From: Syntrophobacterales bacterium
GTDB taxonomy: Bacteria; Desulfobacterota; Syntrophobacteria; BM002
Assembly (NCBI GenBank): GCA_030613915.1
Contig: JAUWKY010000029.1
Span: 1 to 11,466, forward strand
Direction: 5' to 3'
DNA: 11,466 nt
Shown piece after piece: positions 1-7,032 of the stretch (within the stretch, counting starts at the first letter, position 1; each line of letters opens with the position of its first letter). A program made the translations under genes and the position numbers. Under the pieces are notes generated by a model. The model was not told where the DNA came from, ran no database searches, and saw nothing but the letters and a program-made list of their open reading frames with translations.

Positions 1-3
1 AGT

Positions 4-65
4 GTTCAGGATTCAGCTTTTTTCTTTTCCCTGACACCTGAAACCTGACACCTGGTACCTGTACA
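4..65. repeat. Heptamer tandem repeats upstream of the aromatic operon (CTGACAC family)
   Basis: Positions 31-65 read as five consecutive 7-base units based on CTGACAC (CTGACAC, CTGAAAC and variants, the last two CTGGTAC and CTGTACA). Positions 4-17 hold two related units in the opposite orientation (GTTCAGG, ATTCAGC), separated from the array by a pyrimidine run at 18-30. The array ends about 40 bases before the first gene. I see no clear promoter or gene in 1-93. The period of seven is read directly; function is unknown. Confidence 0.7.
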
Positions 66-93
66 TGATTCTGGCTTTCTATATCAGGGGAAA

Positions 94-98
94 AGGAG
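94..98 (+). promoter_or_regulatory. Ribosome binding site deciding the ADH synthase start
   Basis: AGGAG ends six bases before the ATG at 105. A TTG at 99 is in the same frame but directly abuts this site, so it cannot use it. The ATG at 105 is therefore the better start. Confidence 0.75.
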
Positions 99-104
99 TT
101 GCAC

Positions 105-935
105 ATGCTAGGTAAACAGATTAGGATGGAACGGATAATTGACCGGAATACCAACAGAACTGTCATTGTCCCAATGGACCATGGGGTCAGCTCGGGTCCC
201 ATCTACGGCATCACCGATCTCAGAGATGCCATTGAGCAAGTAGTCCGTGGTGGCGCAAACGCCTTAGTAGAACACAAAGGTATGGTGGGTGCTGGCCACC
301 GCCGAAGCGGTAAAGACGTCGGCTTGATCATTCATCTCTCTGCCAGTACTTCACTCTCCCCCTATCCCAACACCAAGACTCTGGTTTGCACGGTTGAGGA
401 AGCCTTGCGTTTGGGTGCGGACGCTGTGTCCATACATGTGAACATTGGCGATGAAATGGAACGGCAGATGCTCAGTGACTTTGGTATGGTCTCTAGCAGA
501 GCCCGAGAGTGGGGTATACCGCTACTGGCGATGATTTATCCGCGAGGGGAGAAGATAGCTAACGAGTACGACCCCGATGTGCTTAAGCATGCCGCTCGCC
601 TGGGTGCTGAGTTGGGTGCTGATATTGTCAAGATATCCTATAGCGGTTCGGTGGAATCCTTTCGGGAAGTGATAGCGGGCTGTCGGGTGCCAGTGGTCAT
701 TGCCGGTGGTGAAAAGATGGAGTCGGACAAGCAGATACTCGAGATGGTGAGAGGGTCCATTGATGCCGGTGGTTCTGGTGTCTCCATTGGGCGTAACATA
801 TTTCAGCACCCAGACCCCACCAGAATGGTCGGGGCGATCAGTATGATCGTTCATGAAGAAGCCACGGTGGAACAGGCTTCGGCCTTTCTCAGCAGCCAGT
901 CATTGGACACTGAAAGGAAAAGGGTAACGGTATGA
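105..935 (+). CDS. 2-amino-3,7-dideoxy-D-threo-hept-6-ulosonate (ADH) synthase, class I aldolase
   Basis: Likely catalyses the first step of the alternative, archaeal-type route to 3-dehydroquinate, condensing L-aspartate semialdehyde with 6-deoxy-5-ketofructose 1-phosphate to ADH. The 276-residue protein is a DeoC/LsrF/FbaB-type TIM barrel. The N-terminal PMDHG motif contains D25. MIYPRG contains Y145. DIVKISYSG contains K176, the expected Schiff-base lysine. The phosphate-binding segments IAGGEK (199-204) and GVSIGRN (225-231) are intact. The D-Y-K spacing (120 and 31 residues) fits what I recall for the Methanocaldococcus ADH synthase. It is followed, with a 4-base ATGA overlap, by DHQ synthase II, its known pathway partner. 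That neighbour favours ADH synthase over a plain fructose-bisphosphate aldolase. The ATG at 105 is chosen by its Shine-Dalgarno site. Confidence 0.9.
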   Translation: MLGKQIRMERIIDRNTNRTVIVPMDHGVSSGPIYGITDLRDAIEQVVRGGANALVEHKGMVGAGHRRSGKDVGLIIHLSASTSLSPYPNTKTLVCTVEEALRLGADAVSIHVNIGDEMERQMLSDFGMVSSRAREWGIPLLAMIYPRGEKIANEYDPDVLKHAARLGAELGADIVKISYSGSVESFREVIAGCRVPVVIAGGEKMESDKQILEMVRGSIDAGGSGVSIGRNIFQHPDPTRMVGAISMIVHEEATVEQASAFLSSQSLDTERKRVTV

Positions 936-1924
936 AAATTGCCTGGGTAAGAGTGGATCCCTGGGACAAGGAGCTGGTTACAACCGCTCTTGAGGGCGGG
1001 GCTGCGGCAGTAATGGTGCCGGAGGGCTACCATCAGAAGGTTAAGGAACTGGGACGCATCACTACCATTGCCCCTGATGGAGATCTCAAACCCGAGCGGG
1101 AAGTGGTTTTTTATGAGGTCAAAAGCCAGGAAGACGAAAAGGAGATACTCAGACTGGCTCACAGTGCTACGGTAGTGGTACGTACGACGGATTGGACGAT
1201 AATACCCCTGGAGAATTTAGTCGCTCAGGCGGACAACATCTTTACCGAGGTGGCCAACAGTGAGCAAGCCAGAAACGCTCTTACTGTCCTAGAGCGAGGA
1301 GTCGCTGGGATATTGATCAAGACCGACGATCCGGTGGAACTCAAAAAAACCCTGGCCATTGTGCGCGAACAGGGTGAGCAGGTTCAACTCAGCACTGCGC
1401 GAATAGTCGCTGTACGCCAGGCAGGTTTGGGAGATCGAGCCTGTGTGGATACCTGTAGCCAAATGGAACAGGGGCAGGGCGTGCTTGTGGGCAACAGTAG
1501 TGGTGGACTCTTTTTGGTTCATGCTGAGAGTGTCGAAAATCCCTATGTGGCACCACGTCCCTTCCGGGTAAACGCTGGCCCAGTGCATGCCTACATTAGA
1601 GTGCCGGGTGGTAAGACCCGCTACCTTTCAGAACTTGTGGCTGGTGACCCCGTTTTATGCGTGGATCACGAAGGACGGGCCCAGGAGGCCATAGTAGGTC
1701 GGATGAAAATAGAGCGGAGGCCGTTGTTGCTGGTGACCGCAGAAACTGATGCGGGGGAAGTTACCACTTTGGTGCAAAATGCTGAGACCATTCGGTTGAC
1801 TACACCCAACGGTGAACCCCGCTCCGTGGTAGCCTTGGAGAAGGGTAGCGAGGTCCTGGTGGCTATAGAGTCCGCGGGACGCCACTTTGGACACAAGGTG
1901 GAGGAGACCATTTGGGAAAAATAA
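932..1924 (+). CDS. 3-dehydroquinate synthase, type II (archaeal AroB')
   Basis: Converts ADH to 3-dehydroquinate by NAD-dependent oxidative deamination and cyclisation, replacing the usual DAHP/AroB reaction. The 330-residue length is normal for the family. Its conserved blocks are all readable: MKIAWVR at the N-terminus, then [12 protein letters not shown] (165-176), [10 protein letters not shown] (183-192), FLVHAES (194-200), [19 protein letters not shown] (203-221) and [11 protein letters not shown] (225-235). It is unrelated in sequence to classical AroB. The ATG sits in an ATGA overlap with the ADH synthase stop, and its 3' end overlaps the next gene by 13 bases, so tight translational coupling is expected. 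No damage is seen. Confidence 0.95.
   Translation: MKIAWVRVDPWDKELVTTALEGGAAAVMVPEGYHQKVKELGRITTIAPDGDLKPEREVVFYEVKSQEDEKEILRLAHSATVVVRTTDWTIIPLENLVAQADNIFTEVANSEQARNALTVLERGVAGILIKTDDPVELKKTLAIVREQGEQVQLSTARIVAVRQAGLGDRACVDTCSQMEQGQGVLVGNSSGGLFLVHAESVENPYVAPRPFRVNAGPVHAYIRVPGGKTRYLSELVAGDPVLCVDHEGRAQEAIVGRMKIERRPLLLVTAETDAGEVTTLVQNAETIRLTTPNGEPRSVVALEKGSEVLVAIESAGRHFGHKVEETIWEK
1900..1906 (+). promoter_or_regulatory. Ribosome binding site for the TTG start of chorismate mutase
   Basis: GGAGGAG lies inside the end of DHQ synthase II, five bases before the TTG at 1912. It supports a TTG start overlapping the upstream gene. Confidence 0.65.
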
Positions 1925-2244
1925 CTGATAGCAAACAAGATAGGTCGGATCTAGAGCGACTGCGACAGCAGATCGACAATCTGGACGATGAAATCCTCCA
2001 GTTGCTCAACCAACGTATGCTTCTCGTCCAGGAGGTAGCTACGCTGAAAAACAAGGCAGGAAAAGTCCCCCTGGACCTGAACCGAGAGCAAGCTATTTTC
2101 CGGCGGCTGGCACGTGAGAACAGAGGGCCGCTGGCCTGGGGCGCCTTGAAGAAGATTTTCGGTGAGATCCTGGCCGCTTCTCGAGACATCCAGGCATACC
2201 TAGGGACGAACGACCGGGAGTCTCCTAGCCCGGACATTTCATGA
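1912..2244 (+). CDS. Chorismate mutase, AroQ class, monofunctional
   Basis: Rearranges chorismate to prephenate, the branch point to phenylalanine and tyrosine. The 110-residue all-helical protein has the AroQ active-site set at the right spacing: R18, R35, K46, D55, R58, E59 and probably Q94. It begins with TTG behind a strong GGAGGAG site and overlaps DHQ synthase II by 13 bases. There is no prephenate dehydratase or ACT domain, unlike the PheA fusions common in related operons. Oddity: the last five codons and the TGA stop (2227-2244) lie inside a MITE-like element, so the SPDIS tail is element-derived. Since Q94 is upstream of that tail, activity should be unaffected. If the element is removed, the frame would run to a TGA overlapping the aroD start. 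Confidence 0.9.
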   Translation: MGKITDSKQDRSDLERLRQQIDNLDDEILQLLNQRMLLVQEVATLKNKAGKVPLDLNREQAIFRRLARENRGPLAWGALKKIFGEILAASRDIQAYLGTNDRESPSPDIS

Positions 2245-2408
2245 ATTGCTGTCGCGAGACCGCGAAGATGGGCGTGCCACCTGGCAACCGCAGGGTGTGG
2301 GTTCCGAGGCGTACCTGAACGGTACGTCGCAGGGGCCGACACCCGAGGACGCCAGGAAGGACGGCCATATCCGCGGTCGCAGCAAGTGATTCATGAAATG
2401 TCCGGGCT
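2227..2408 (-). mobile_element. MITE-like hairpin element, copy A (inverted, inside the aromatic operon)
   Basis: This 182-base element starts AGCCCGGACATTTCATGAAT and ends with its near-perfect inverse. The arms extend imperfectly to about 50 bases each (for example GACCGCG at 2258-2264 pairs with CGCGGTC at 2372-2378). The centre has a CGTACC/GGTACG hairpin (2310-2326). Its reverse complement matches the copies at 6075 and 6839 over the whole length, apart from a loss of about 12 bases that removes the CCCGCG/CGCGGG inner hairpin. It is flanked by T and A, which may be a TA target duplication. It has no transposase, so it is non-autonomous. It supplies the chorismate mutase stop and ends three bases before the aroD Shine-Dalgarno site. 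Confidence 0.85.
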
Positions 2409-2411
2409 AAA

Positions 2412-2418
2412 GGGAGGG
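2412..2418 (+). promoter_or_regulatory. Ribosome binding site for the TTG start of aroD
   Basis: GGGAGGG lies just outside the right end of the MITE-like element and four bases before the TTG at 2423. The element therefore sits upstream of the aroD translation signal without destroying it. Confidence 0.6.
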
Positions 2419-2422
2419 CACC

Positions 2423-3091
2423 TTGACGAAGATCTGTGTGTCCGTAATGGTTGAACGGCCTGATCAAGTGCTCGAGACCATGACGAGGGCAAAAGATATG
2501 GGAGCCAACCTGCTGGAGTGGCGGCTGGATGTCACTCGGGAGCCAGAGGTGGAAAGTGTTTTGCGTCAGGCTCCTTTGCCGGTGATCGCCACAGTGCGCT
2601 CCTTAGACCATGGCGGTCATTTCGATGGTAGCAAAGAGGAGCAACTTCGACTTCTCCTCCGGGCAGCGGCAGGAGGAAGTTCATATGTGGACTGGGAGTT
2701 CCGGAGGGAAGAGGATTTGCCGGATGAATTGGCAAGCATGAGAGAGCGAGTGATTTTGAGCTACCATAATTTTCAGGAAACACCTCCGGAAAACATACTG
2801 AAATCTTTGTTCAACGAGATGGCTGCCATCAGGGCTGGGACGGTGAAGGTGGTTACTCTGGCCCAGGAGATGGAAGATAACATCTCCTTGCTCAACCTCA
2901 TTGGCCAAGGCAGGAAACAGGGGCTAGAGGTCGTGGCTTTCTGTCTCGGCTCATTGGGCCGAATCAGCAGGGTAGCCTGTTTGCTGGTAGGCGGTGCCTT
3001 TACCTATGCGGCTTTGGAACGTGGCGCTGAGGCTGCCCCGGGACAGTTCACCCTGGCGGAGATGCACCAACTTCTGGAAATGTTACAATGA
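2423..3091 (+). CDS. aroD: 3-dehydroquinate dehydratase, type I
   Basis: Dehydrates 3-dehydroquinate to 3-dehydroshikimate through a Schiff base. The 222 residues form the type I barrel. LEWRLD (31-36) is the substrate-binding start. H115 in LSYHNFQ is the general base. K142 in TVKVVTLAQ is the Schiff-base lysine. SRV (182-184) and APGQ (205-208) are the C-terminal binding motifs. The start is TTG at 2423, behind GGGAGGG. The next ATG would cut into the conserved first strand. It overlaps aroE by four bases (ATGA). The gene is separated from chorismate mutase only by the inserted hairpin element, so its expression relative to the upstream genes may be altered by that insertion. This last point is inference. 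Confidence 0.93.
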   Translation: MTKICVSVMVERPDQVLETMTRAKDMGANLLEWRLDVTREPEVESVLRQAPLPVIATVRSLDHGGHFDGSKEEQLRLLLRAAAGGSSYVDWEFRREEDLPDELASMRERVILSYHNFQETPPENILKSLFNEMAAIRAGTVKVVTLAQEMEDNISLLNLIGQGRKQGLEVVAFCLGSLGRISRVACLLVGGAFTYAALERGAEAAPGQFTLAEMHQLLEMLQ

Positions 3092-3909
3092 TCAACGCTC
3101 AGACCGCATATGTTGCAATTTTCGGGAATCCGGTTGCGCATAGCCTCAGTCCTCAGATGCACAACGCCGCTTTCAACCACCTTGGCTTGAACCTAGCTTT
3201 TCTGGCCTTTAAAGCGAACAAGGCGTCAGAAGCGGCGGTGGCCATCAGGACACTGGGTCTCCGCGGGGCCAGCATCACCATACCCCATAAAGAGGACATT
3301 ATGGGACATCTGGACGAGGTGGATGATGTTGGTCGGGCCATTGGAGCCGTGAATACAGTGGTCGCTCAAGAGGACAGGTTGCTGGGGTGTAATACGGACT
3401 GGCTGGGGGTGGTCAGGGCTCTGGAGCAGGTAACCGAGCTCGGGGGGAAACGTTGTCTGGTCCTGGGGGCCGGTGGTGCAGCCCGGGCTGCCATATTTGG
3501 ATTGCAGAACAGCGGTGCAGAGGTTTTCCTCATGAATCGAAACCAAGAACGGGGCCACAGCCTTGCGGCAGAGATGAACTGCATCTTCGTGGCGTGGCAA
3601 TCGTGGGATCGTCTAGAGATAGAACTTTTAGTAAATGCCACCCCGGTGGGCATGTCCGCAACTCGGGACCAGAGTTTGATTTCTGCCCAGCAGCTGAAGG
3701 GGGGCATGGTGGTTTTGGACATGGTATACAGACCCTTGGAAACAAGACTGCTCAAAGACGCAGCCACAGCTGGCAGTATTTGCGTTTCCGGGCTGGAAAT
3801 GCTTCTCCACCAAGGTGTGGCCCAGTTTGAGATATGGACTGGCGAAGAAGCGCCCGTTGAAGTCATGCGCCAGGCCCTAGTTGAGTCCCTTGCAAATGAA
3901 ACAGATTAG
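3088..3909 (+). CDS. aroE: Shikimate dehydrogenase (NADP-dependent)
   Basis: Reduces 3-dehydroshikimate to shikimate. The 273-residue length is typical of AroE. The N-terminal substrate domain shows SLSPQMHNAAF (19-29), the catalytic K68 in ITIPHKED, N89 in GAVNT and D104 in NTDWLG. The nucleotide-binding loop GAGGAARA lies at 127-134, and NRN at 150-152 suggests NADPH preference. NATPVGM (183-189) and GLEMLLHQG (235-243) complete the family pattern. The ATG lies in an ATGA overlap with the aroD stop. The 3' end overlaps aroA by 14 bases. All catalytic residues are present. Confidence 0.95.
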   Translation: MINAQTAYVAIFGNPVAHSLSPQMHNAAFNHLGLNLAFLAFKANKASEAAVAIRTLGLRGASITIPHKEDIMGHLDEVDDVGRAIGAVNTVVAQEDRLLGCNTDWLGVVRALEQVTELGGKRCLVLGAGGAARAAIFGLQNSGAEVFLMNRNQERGHSLAAEMNCIFVAWQSWDRLEIELLVNATPVGMSATRDQSLISAQQLKGGMVVLDMVYRPLETRLLKDAATAGSICVSGLEMLLHQGVAQFEIWTGEEAPVEVMRQALVESLANETD

Positions 3910-5158
3910 AACCACTGCAAATCTAGATACAACTGTTCGTATTCCCGGCTCCAAGAGCATCACCCACCGGTACCTCATCATGGCCTCACTGGCCGAGGGG
4001 AGGAGTCAGCTGGGTAACACTCTCTGGTGTGACGACACCCGGTACACGGCGAAGGCTCTTGAGAGTTTGGGGGCACAGATCATACATTCTCCCGAAGCAG
4101 CAGAAGTGACTGGTACCGGTGGCAAACTTGACCATCCTTCGAAACCTATTTTTCTGGACAACGCGGGCACTTCTATGAGGTTACTGACTGCAGTGGCCTG
4201 TTTGGCTCAAGGCGATTGTGTCCTGACCGGGAGTGACCGCATGCACAGGCGACCCATTGGTGAACTTTTGGCTGGCCTACGACCACTGGGTGGGGTTGTT
4301 GAGAGCTTGGGAAAAAATGGCTGTCCCCCTGTACACATTCATGGCAACGGCCTCAAAGGTGGGCGCACTCTTGTAGACGCGAGTCGCTCAAGTCAGTTCG
4401 TCTCCGCCATTCTCCTCGCAGCACCTTATGCCTCCAATCCTGTTGAGATTGGAGTTGAGGGGCTGGTTTCCAGGCCGTACGTCGATGTTACTTTGGATGG
4501 AATGTCCAGGTTTGGTGCGGTGGCCGGTTGGCTGGACGAGGAAACCCTCAGGGTGGAGGCACCTGGACAATATCGGCCTGGCAACTACGATGTGGAGGGA
4601 GACTGCTCTTCGGCCTCCTATTTCTGGGCGGCCGCAGCCATCACCGGGGGGAAAATTACAACACTCAATATCGTTCGAAACAGCCAGCAGGGAGATTTGG
4701 CCTTTCTGGAACTTCTCTCCCAGATGGGATGCAGGATTGAGTGGCATGACCACGGAGTCACCGTACTAGGCGGGCGACTTAGAGGAATTGAAGTGGATAT
4801 GAGGGACATGCCTGACATGGTACCCACTTTGGCAGTAACGGCTGCTTTTGCTGAAGGCACGACGGTCATAGGTAACGTTGGCCACCTCCGTATCAAAGAA
4901 AGTGATCGTCTCCAAGCCGTCGCTGAAGGCTTGCAGAGATTAGATGTACAGGTTGATGAGGGGCAAGACAGCCTTACCATCAGAGGCGGAAGTCCTGTTG
5001 GAGCCCTGATTGATCCCCATAATGATCACCGAATTGCCATGAGTTTCGCAGTAGCTGGCCTGGTCACGAGAGGGGTGCGTATTGCAGATGAGACCTGCGT
5101 GGACAAGTCCTTTCCAGAATTCTGGGACAGATTTGAGGAACTGTATGAGAGTAAGTAG
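3896..5158 (+). CDS. aroA: 3-phosphoshikimate 1-carboxyvinyltransferase (EPSP synthase)
   Basis: Transfers the enolpyruvyl group of PEP to shikimate 3-phosphate. From the ATG at 3896 the protein has 420 residues. Visible motifs are PGSKS (17-21, K20), NAGTSMRLL (89-97), RMHRRPIG (115-122), RSSQF (164-168), DMVPTLA (307-313, with the likely catalytic D307), KESDR (335-339) and DPHNDHRIAM (373-382). I prefer ATG 3896 to the upstream in-frame TTG 3881 because MKQI is followed at the usual distance by the PGSKS motif. The Shine-Dalgarno is weak either way, so coupling to aroE is likely. The loop residue matching Pro101 of the E. coli enzyme is Leu96, while the Gly and Thr matching positions 96 and 97 are kept. 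Confidence 0.95.
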   Translation: MKQIRTTANLDTTVRIPGSKSITHRYLIMASLAEGRSQLGNTLWCDDTRYTAKALESLGAQIIHSPEAAEVTGTGGKLDHPSKPIFLDNAGTSMRLLTAVACLAQGDCVLTGSDRMHRRPIGELLAGLRPLGGVVESLGKNGCPPVHIHGNGLKGGRTLVDASRSSQFVSAILLAAPYASNPVEIGVEGLVSRPYVDVTLDGMSRFGAVAGWLDEETLRVEAPGQYRPGNYDVEGDCSSASYFWAAAAITGGKITTLNIVRNSQQGDLAFLELLSQMGCRIEWHDHGVTVLGGRLRGIEVDMRDMPDMVPTLAVTAAFAEGTTVIGNVGHLRIKESDRLQAVAEGLQRLDVQVDEGQDSLTIRGGSPVGALIDPHNDHRIAMSFAVAGLVTRGVRIADETCVDKSFPEFWDRFEELYESK

Positions 5159-5188
5159 TAAGCAAGCACCACCCACCAAGCAAAGCCA

Positions 5189-5977
5189 ATGATCGAAGAC
5201 AAGGACATACATGTGGGAATAATCGGCGGTCTGGGGAAAATGGGCCGTTGGTTTCATCGATTTTTCGGTGAACTTGGCTACCAGGTATCAGTGGCTGATC
5301 TTGGTACCGAAACCACACAGGAGGATCTGGCGAAAACCTGTAATCTAGTCCTGGTGGCGGTACCCTTGCAGCATACGGTAGAGGTGGTCCGCGCTATCGG
5401 CCCTCTGGTTCAAAATGATGCACTACTCATGGACCTCGCTTCACTTAAGAGTGAGGTGGTGAGCACTATGCTCGAGGTCTCAGCCGCTAGCGTCATAGGG
5501 ACTCATCCGCTTTTTGGGCCTGGGGAGCCCAACGTTACCGGACAGACTGTGGTGATGTGTCCCGGTCGAGGGCAATGGTGGCAAGAATGGCTTCAGGGTG
5601 TTCTGGTAGAGGGCGGCGCCCGGGTGGAGGTGGTTACGCCTGAGGTTCATGACTATTATATGGCCGTAGTCCAAGGCTTGACTCACTTTAGTACCTTGGC
5701 CTTGGGACTCACCATCGACTCATTAGGTGTTGATCTTAAGGACTTGAAGCGTTTTGCCACCCCTGCGTTCCATCGAAGGCTCATGGAAATCACCCATCTC
5801 CTTTCCCAAGATGCAGACCTGTACGCAGCCATGCCAATGCTAAATTCCACCTACGGGGTATTTTATAGAGAATTCGAAAGGATCATCCTTGACCTGAAAG
5901 GAGTAATTGCGAAAAAGGACATCGAGGAGTTTATTCGGCTTTTCGACCGGGCTAGGAGCCACTTTCGTTCATCCTGA
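5189..5977 (+). CDS. tyrA: Prephenate dehydrogenase
   Basis: Oxidatively decarboxylates prephenate to 4-hydroxyphenylpyruvate for tyrosine synthesis. The 262 residues contain a Rossmann motif GLGKMG (14-19). D37 at the end of the second strand suggests NAD preference. The family block GTHPLFGPG (104-112) has the catalytic H106, and HDYYMAVVQGLTHF (154-167) follows. There is no fused chorismate mutase or ACT domain; the mutase is the separate gene at 1912. It begins 30 bases after aroA with no good Shine-Dalgarno site, so its start is the least certain of the operon, although the glycine-rich loop sits at the usual distance. It is the last recognisable aromatic gene here. No clear intrinsic terminator follows. 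Confidence 0.92.
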   Translation: MIEDKDIHVGIIGGLGKMGRWFHRFFGELGYQVSVADLGTETTQEDLAKTCNLVLVAVPLQHTVEVVRAIGPLVQNDALLMDLASLKSEVVSTMLEVSAASVIGTHPLFGPGEPNVTGQTVVMCPGRGQWWQEWLQGVLVEGGARVEVVTPEVHDYYMAVVQGLTHFSTLALGLTIDSLGVDLKDLKRFATPAFHRRLMEITHLLSQDADLYAAMPMLNSTYGVFYREFERIILDLKGVIAKKDIEEFIRLFDRARSHFRSS

Positions 5978-6074
5978 CCCTGATGGAATCCAAGTGGTTT
6001 CTCTTGCTCCTCGCAAGCAATCATGCTATAAGAAATTAATCCAGCTCTGTGTGTCCTACACTGTATGTAAATCT

Positions 6075-6267
6075 AGCCCGGATATTTCATGAATCACTTA
6101 CTGCGACCACGGATATGGCCGTCCTTCCTGGCGTCCTCGGGTGTCGATCCCTGCGACGTACCGTTTAGGTACGCCTCGGAATCAATCCCGCGGTAGCGCG
6201 GGACGGTTGCCCGGTGGCACGCCCATCTTCGTGGTCTCGCGACAGCAATTCATGAAATATCCGGGCT
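6075..6267 (+). mobile_element. MITE-like hairpin element, copy B
   Basis: This 193-base copy has perfect 20-base terminal inverted repeats (AGCCCGGATATTTCATGAAT and its inverse). The arms continue imperfectly to about 50 bases, including GACCACG (6105-6111) pairing with CGTGGTC (6230-6236). Two inner hairpins are present: CGTACC/GGTACG (6157-6173) and CCCGCG/CGCGGG (6187-6202). The flanks read CT before and AG after, compatible with a TA target. It lies between tyrA and an unknown gene, ending about 30 bases before that gene's start. The remaining gap, 5978-6074, holds nothing I can identify. Confidence 0.88.
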
Positions 6268-6297
6268 AGGCGCATCCCTTTTTCTAGGAAACGCTCC

Positions 6298-6840
6298 TTG
6301 ACAATGGCCGAAGTTATCCAACTGGAGTTTTTTAAACGTAAACAGGCTGCAGCCAGGGGATTTAAGTCCTGGTCAAAACGGTTTGGCGACAAACTAGATG
6401 AGCAAACCAGGTTGTCCGATCTTGCGGACAACACTCTGCTTTTTCTTATCTCTCCGGGCGACCAGAACATCTTTGCCCTTTATGAACTGGTCATGGGCGT
6501 AAAGAACCTTGGTACCGCTTCCGACTTTTTCCAGTTGGATAAAGCGGAAAAAATGGAAGTAATAGATATCTCGATTTATGTGCTAGATCAACTCCGTTGC
6601 GAATCTATGCGTCGACTCGACTGGTTGGAGAGTGGAGCAGGGCAACCGTTGCCGATTGTAGAACTAGTCGAACAGTACCCACTCCTAAAAGGGCTGGGAC
6701 CGGCCTCGATTCCAACGTTCAACGAATCTCATCCCAAATACCAGGTATATAGGGAGCTTCCTGAGCTTGAAAGGGAGACTTTTCTACGTAAACAGATTCC
6801 TGAGGCCATTAACGCGTTTGGCAAAAGGCTTCAGGATTAG
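6298..6840 (+). CDS. Unrecognised 180-residue protein flanked by two MITE-like copies
   Basis: I do not recognise the family. The protein is soluble and mostly helical, with a basic N-terminus (FFKRKQAAARGFKSWSKRFGD) and no signal peptide or membrane segment. Notable stretches are DNTLLFLISPGDQN (near 44-57) and LLKGLGPASIPTFNESHPKY (near 128-147). Coding character is supported by the long open frame and AGGAA at 6286-6290, seven bases before TTG 6298; ATG 6304 is the alternative start. The TAG stop (6838-6840) is the first bases of MITE copy C, so the original C-terminus was probably altered. Deleting the element as a GGAT-flanked insertion would continue the frame to a TAG at 7103-7105, adding about 20 residues. 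The gene lies 30 bases after copy B. Confidence 0.65.
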   Translation: MTMAEVIQLEFFKRKQAAARGFKSWSKRFGDKLDEQTRLSDLADNTLLFLISPGDQNIFALYELVMGVKNLGTASDFFQLDKAEKMEVIDISIYVLDQLRCESMRRLDWLESGAGQPLPIVELVEQYPLLKGLGPASIPTFNESHPKYQVYRELPELERETFLRKQIPEAINAFGKRLQD

Positions 6841-7032
6841 CCCGGATATTTCATGAATTGCTTGCTGCGACCACGGATATGGCCGCCCTTCCTGGCGTCC
6901 TCGGGTGTCGGCTCCTGCGACGTACCGTTCAGGTACGCCTCGGTACCAATCCCGCGGTACCGCGGGACGAGTTGCCCGGTGGCACGCCCATCTTCGTGAT
7001 CTCGCGACAGCAATTCATGCAATATCCGGGCT
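6839..7032 (+). mobile_element. MITE-like hairpin element, copy C
   Basis: This 194-base copy is in the same orientation as copy B and nearly identical to it. The terminal inverted repeats run AGCCCGGATATTTCATGAAT at the left, with one mismatch at the right. The inner hairpins are CGTACC/GGTACG (6921-6937) and a perfect 16-base palindrome at 6951-6966. GGAT occurs directly before its first T and directly after its end (6834-6837 and 7033-7036), a possible 4-base target duplication; copies A and B do not show this. Its first bases form the stop codon of the preceding gene. The open frames crossing it are not genes. Confidence 0.87.

Noticed and set aside
99..104. TTG at 99 as the start of ADH synthase
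   Set aside because: It abuts the AGGAG site, leaving no spacing; ATG 105 has six bases.
3881..3895. TTG at 3881 as the start of EPSP synthase
   Set aside because: ATG 3896 gives the usual distance to the PGSKS motif. The added residues MSPLQ have no family support, though a weak start here cannot be excluded.
4428..4769. Plus-strand open frame inside aroA, and similar frames on the minus strand across the operon
   Set aside because: They overlap strongly conserved enzymes in other frames and have no family resemblance or ribosome binding sites.
5978..6060. CTTGC/GCAAG hairpin after tyrA (about 6003-6017) as an operon terminator
   Set aside because: The stem is only five pairs and there is no downstream T run.
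6075..6267. tRNA-like or riboswitch reading of the branched hairpin element
   Set aside because: There is no anticodon arm, CCA end or known riboswitch core. Terminal inverted repeats and dispersed copies fit a mobile element better.
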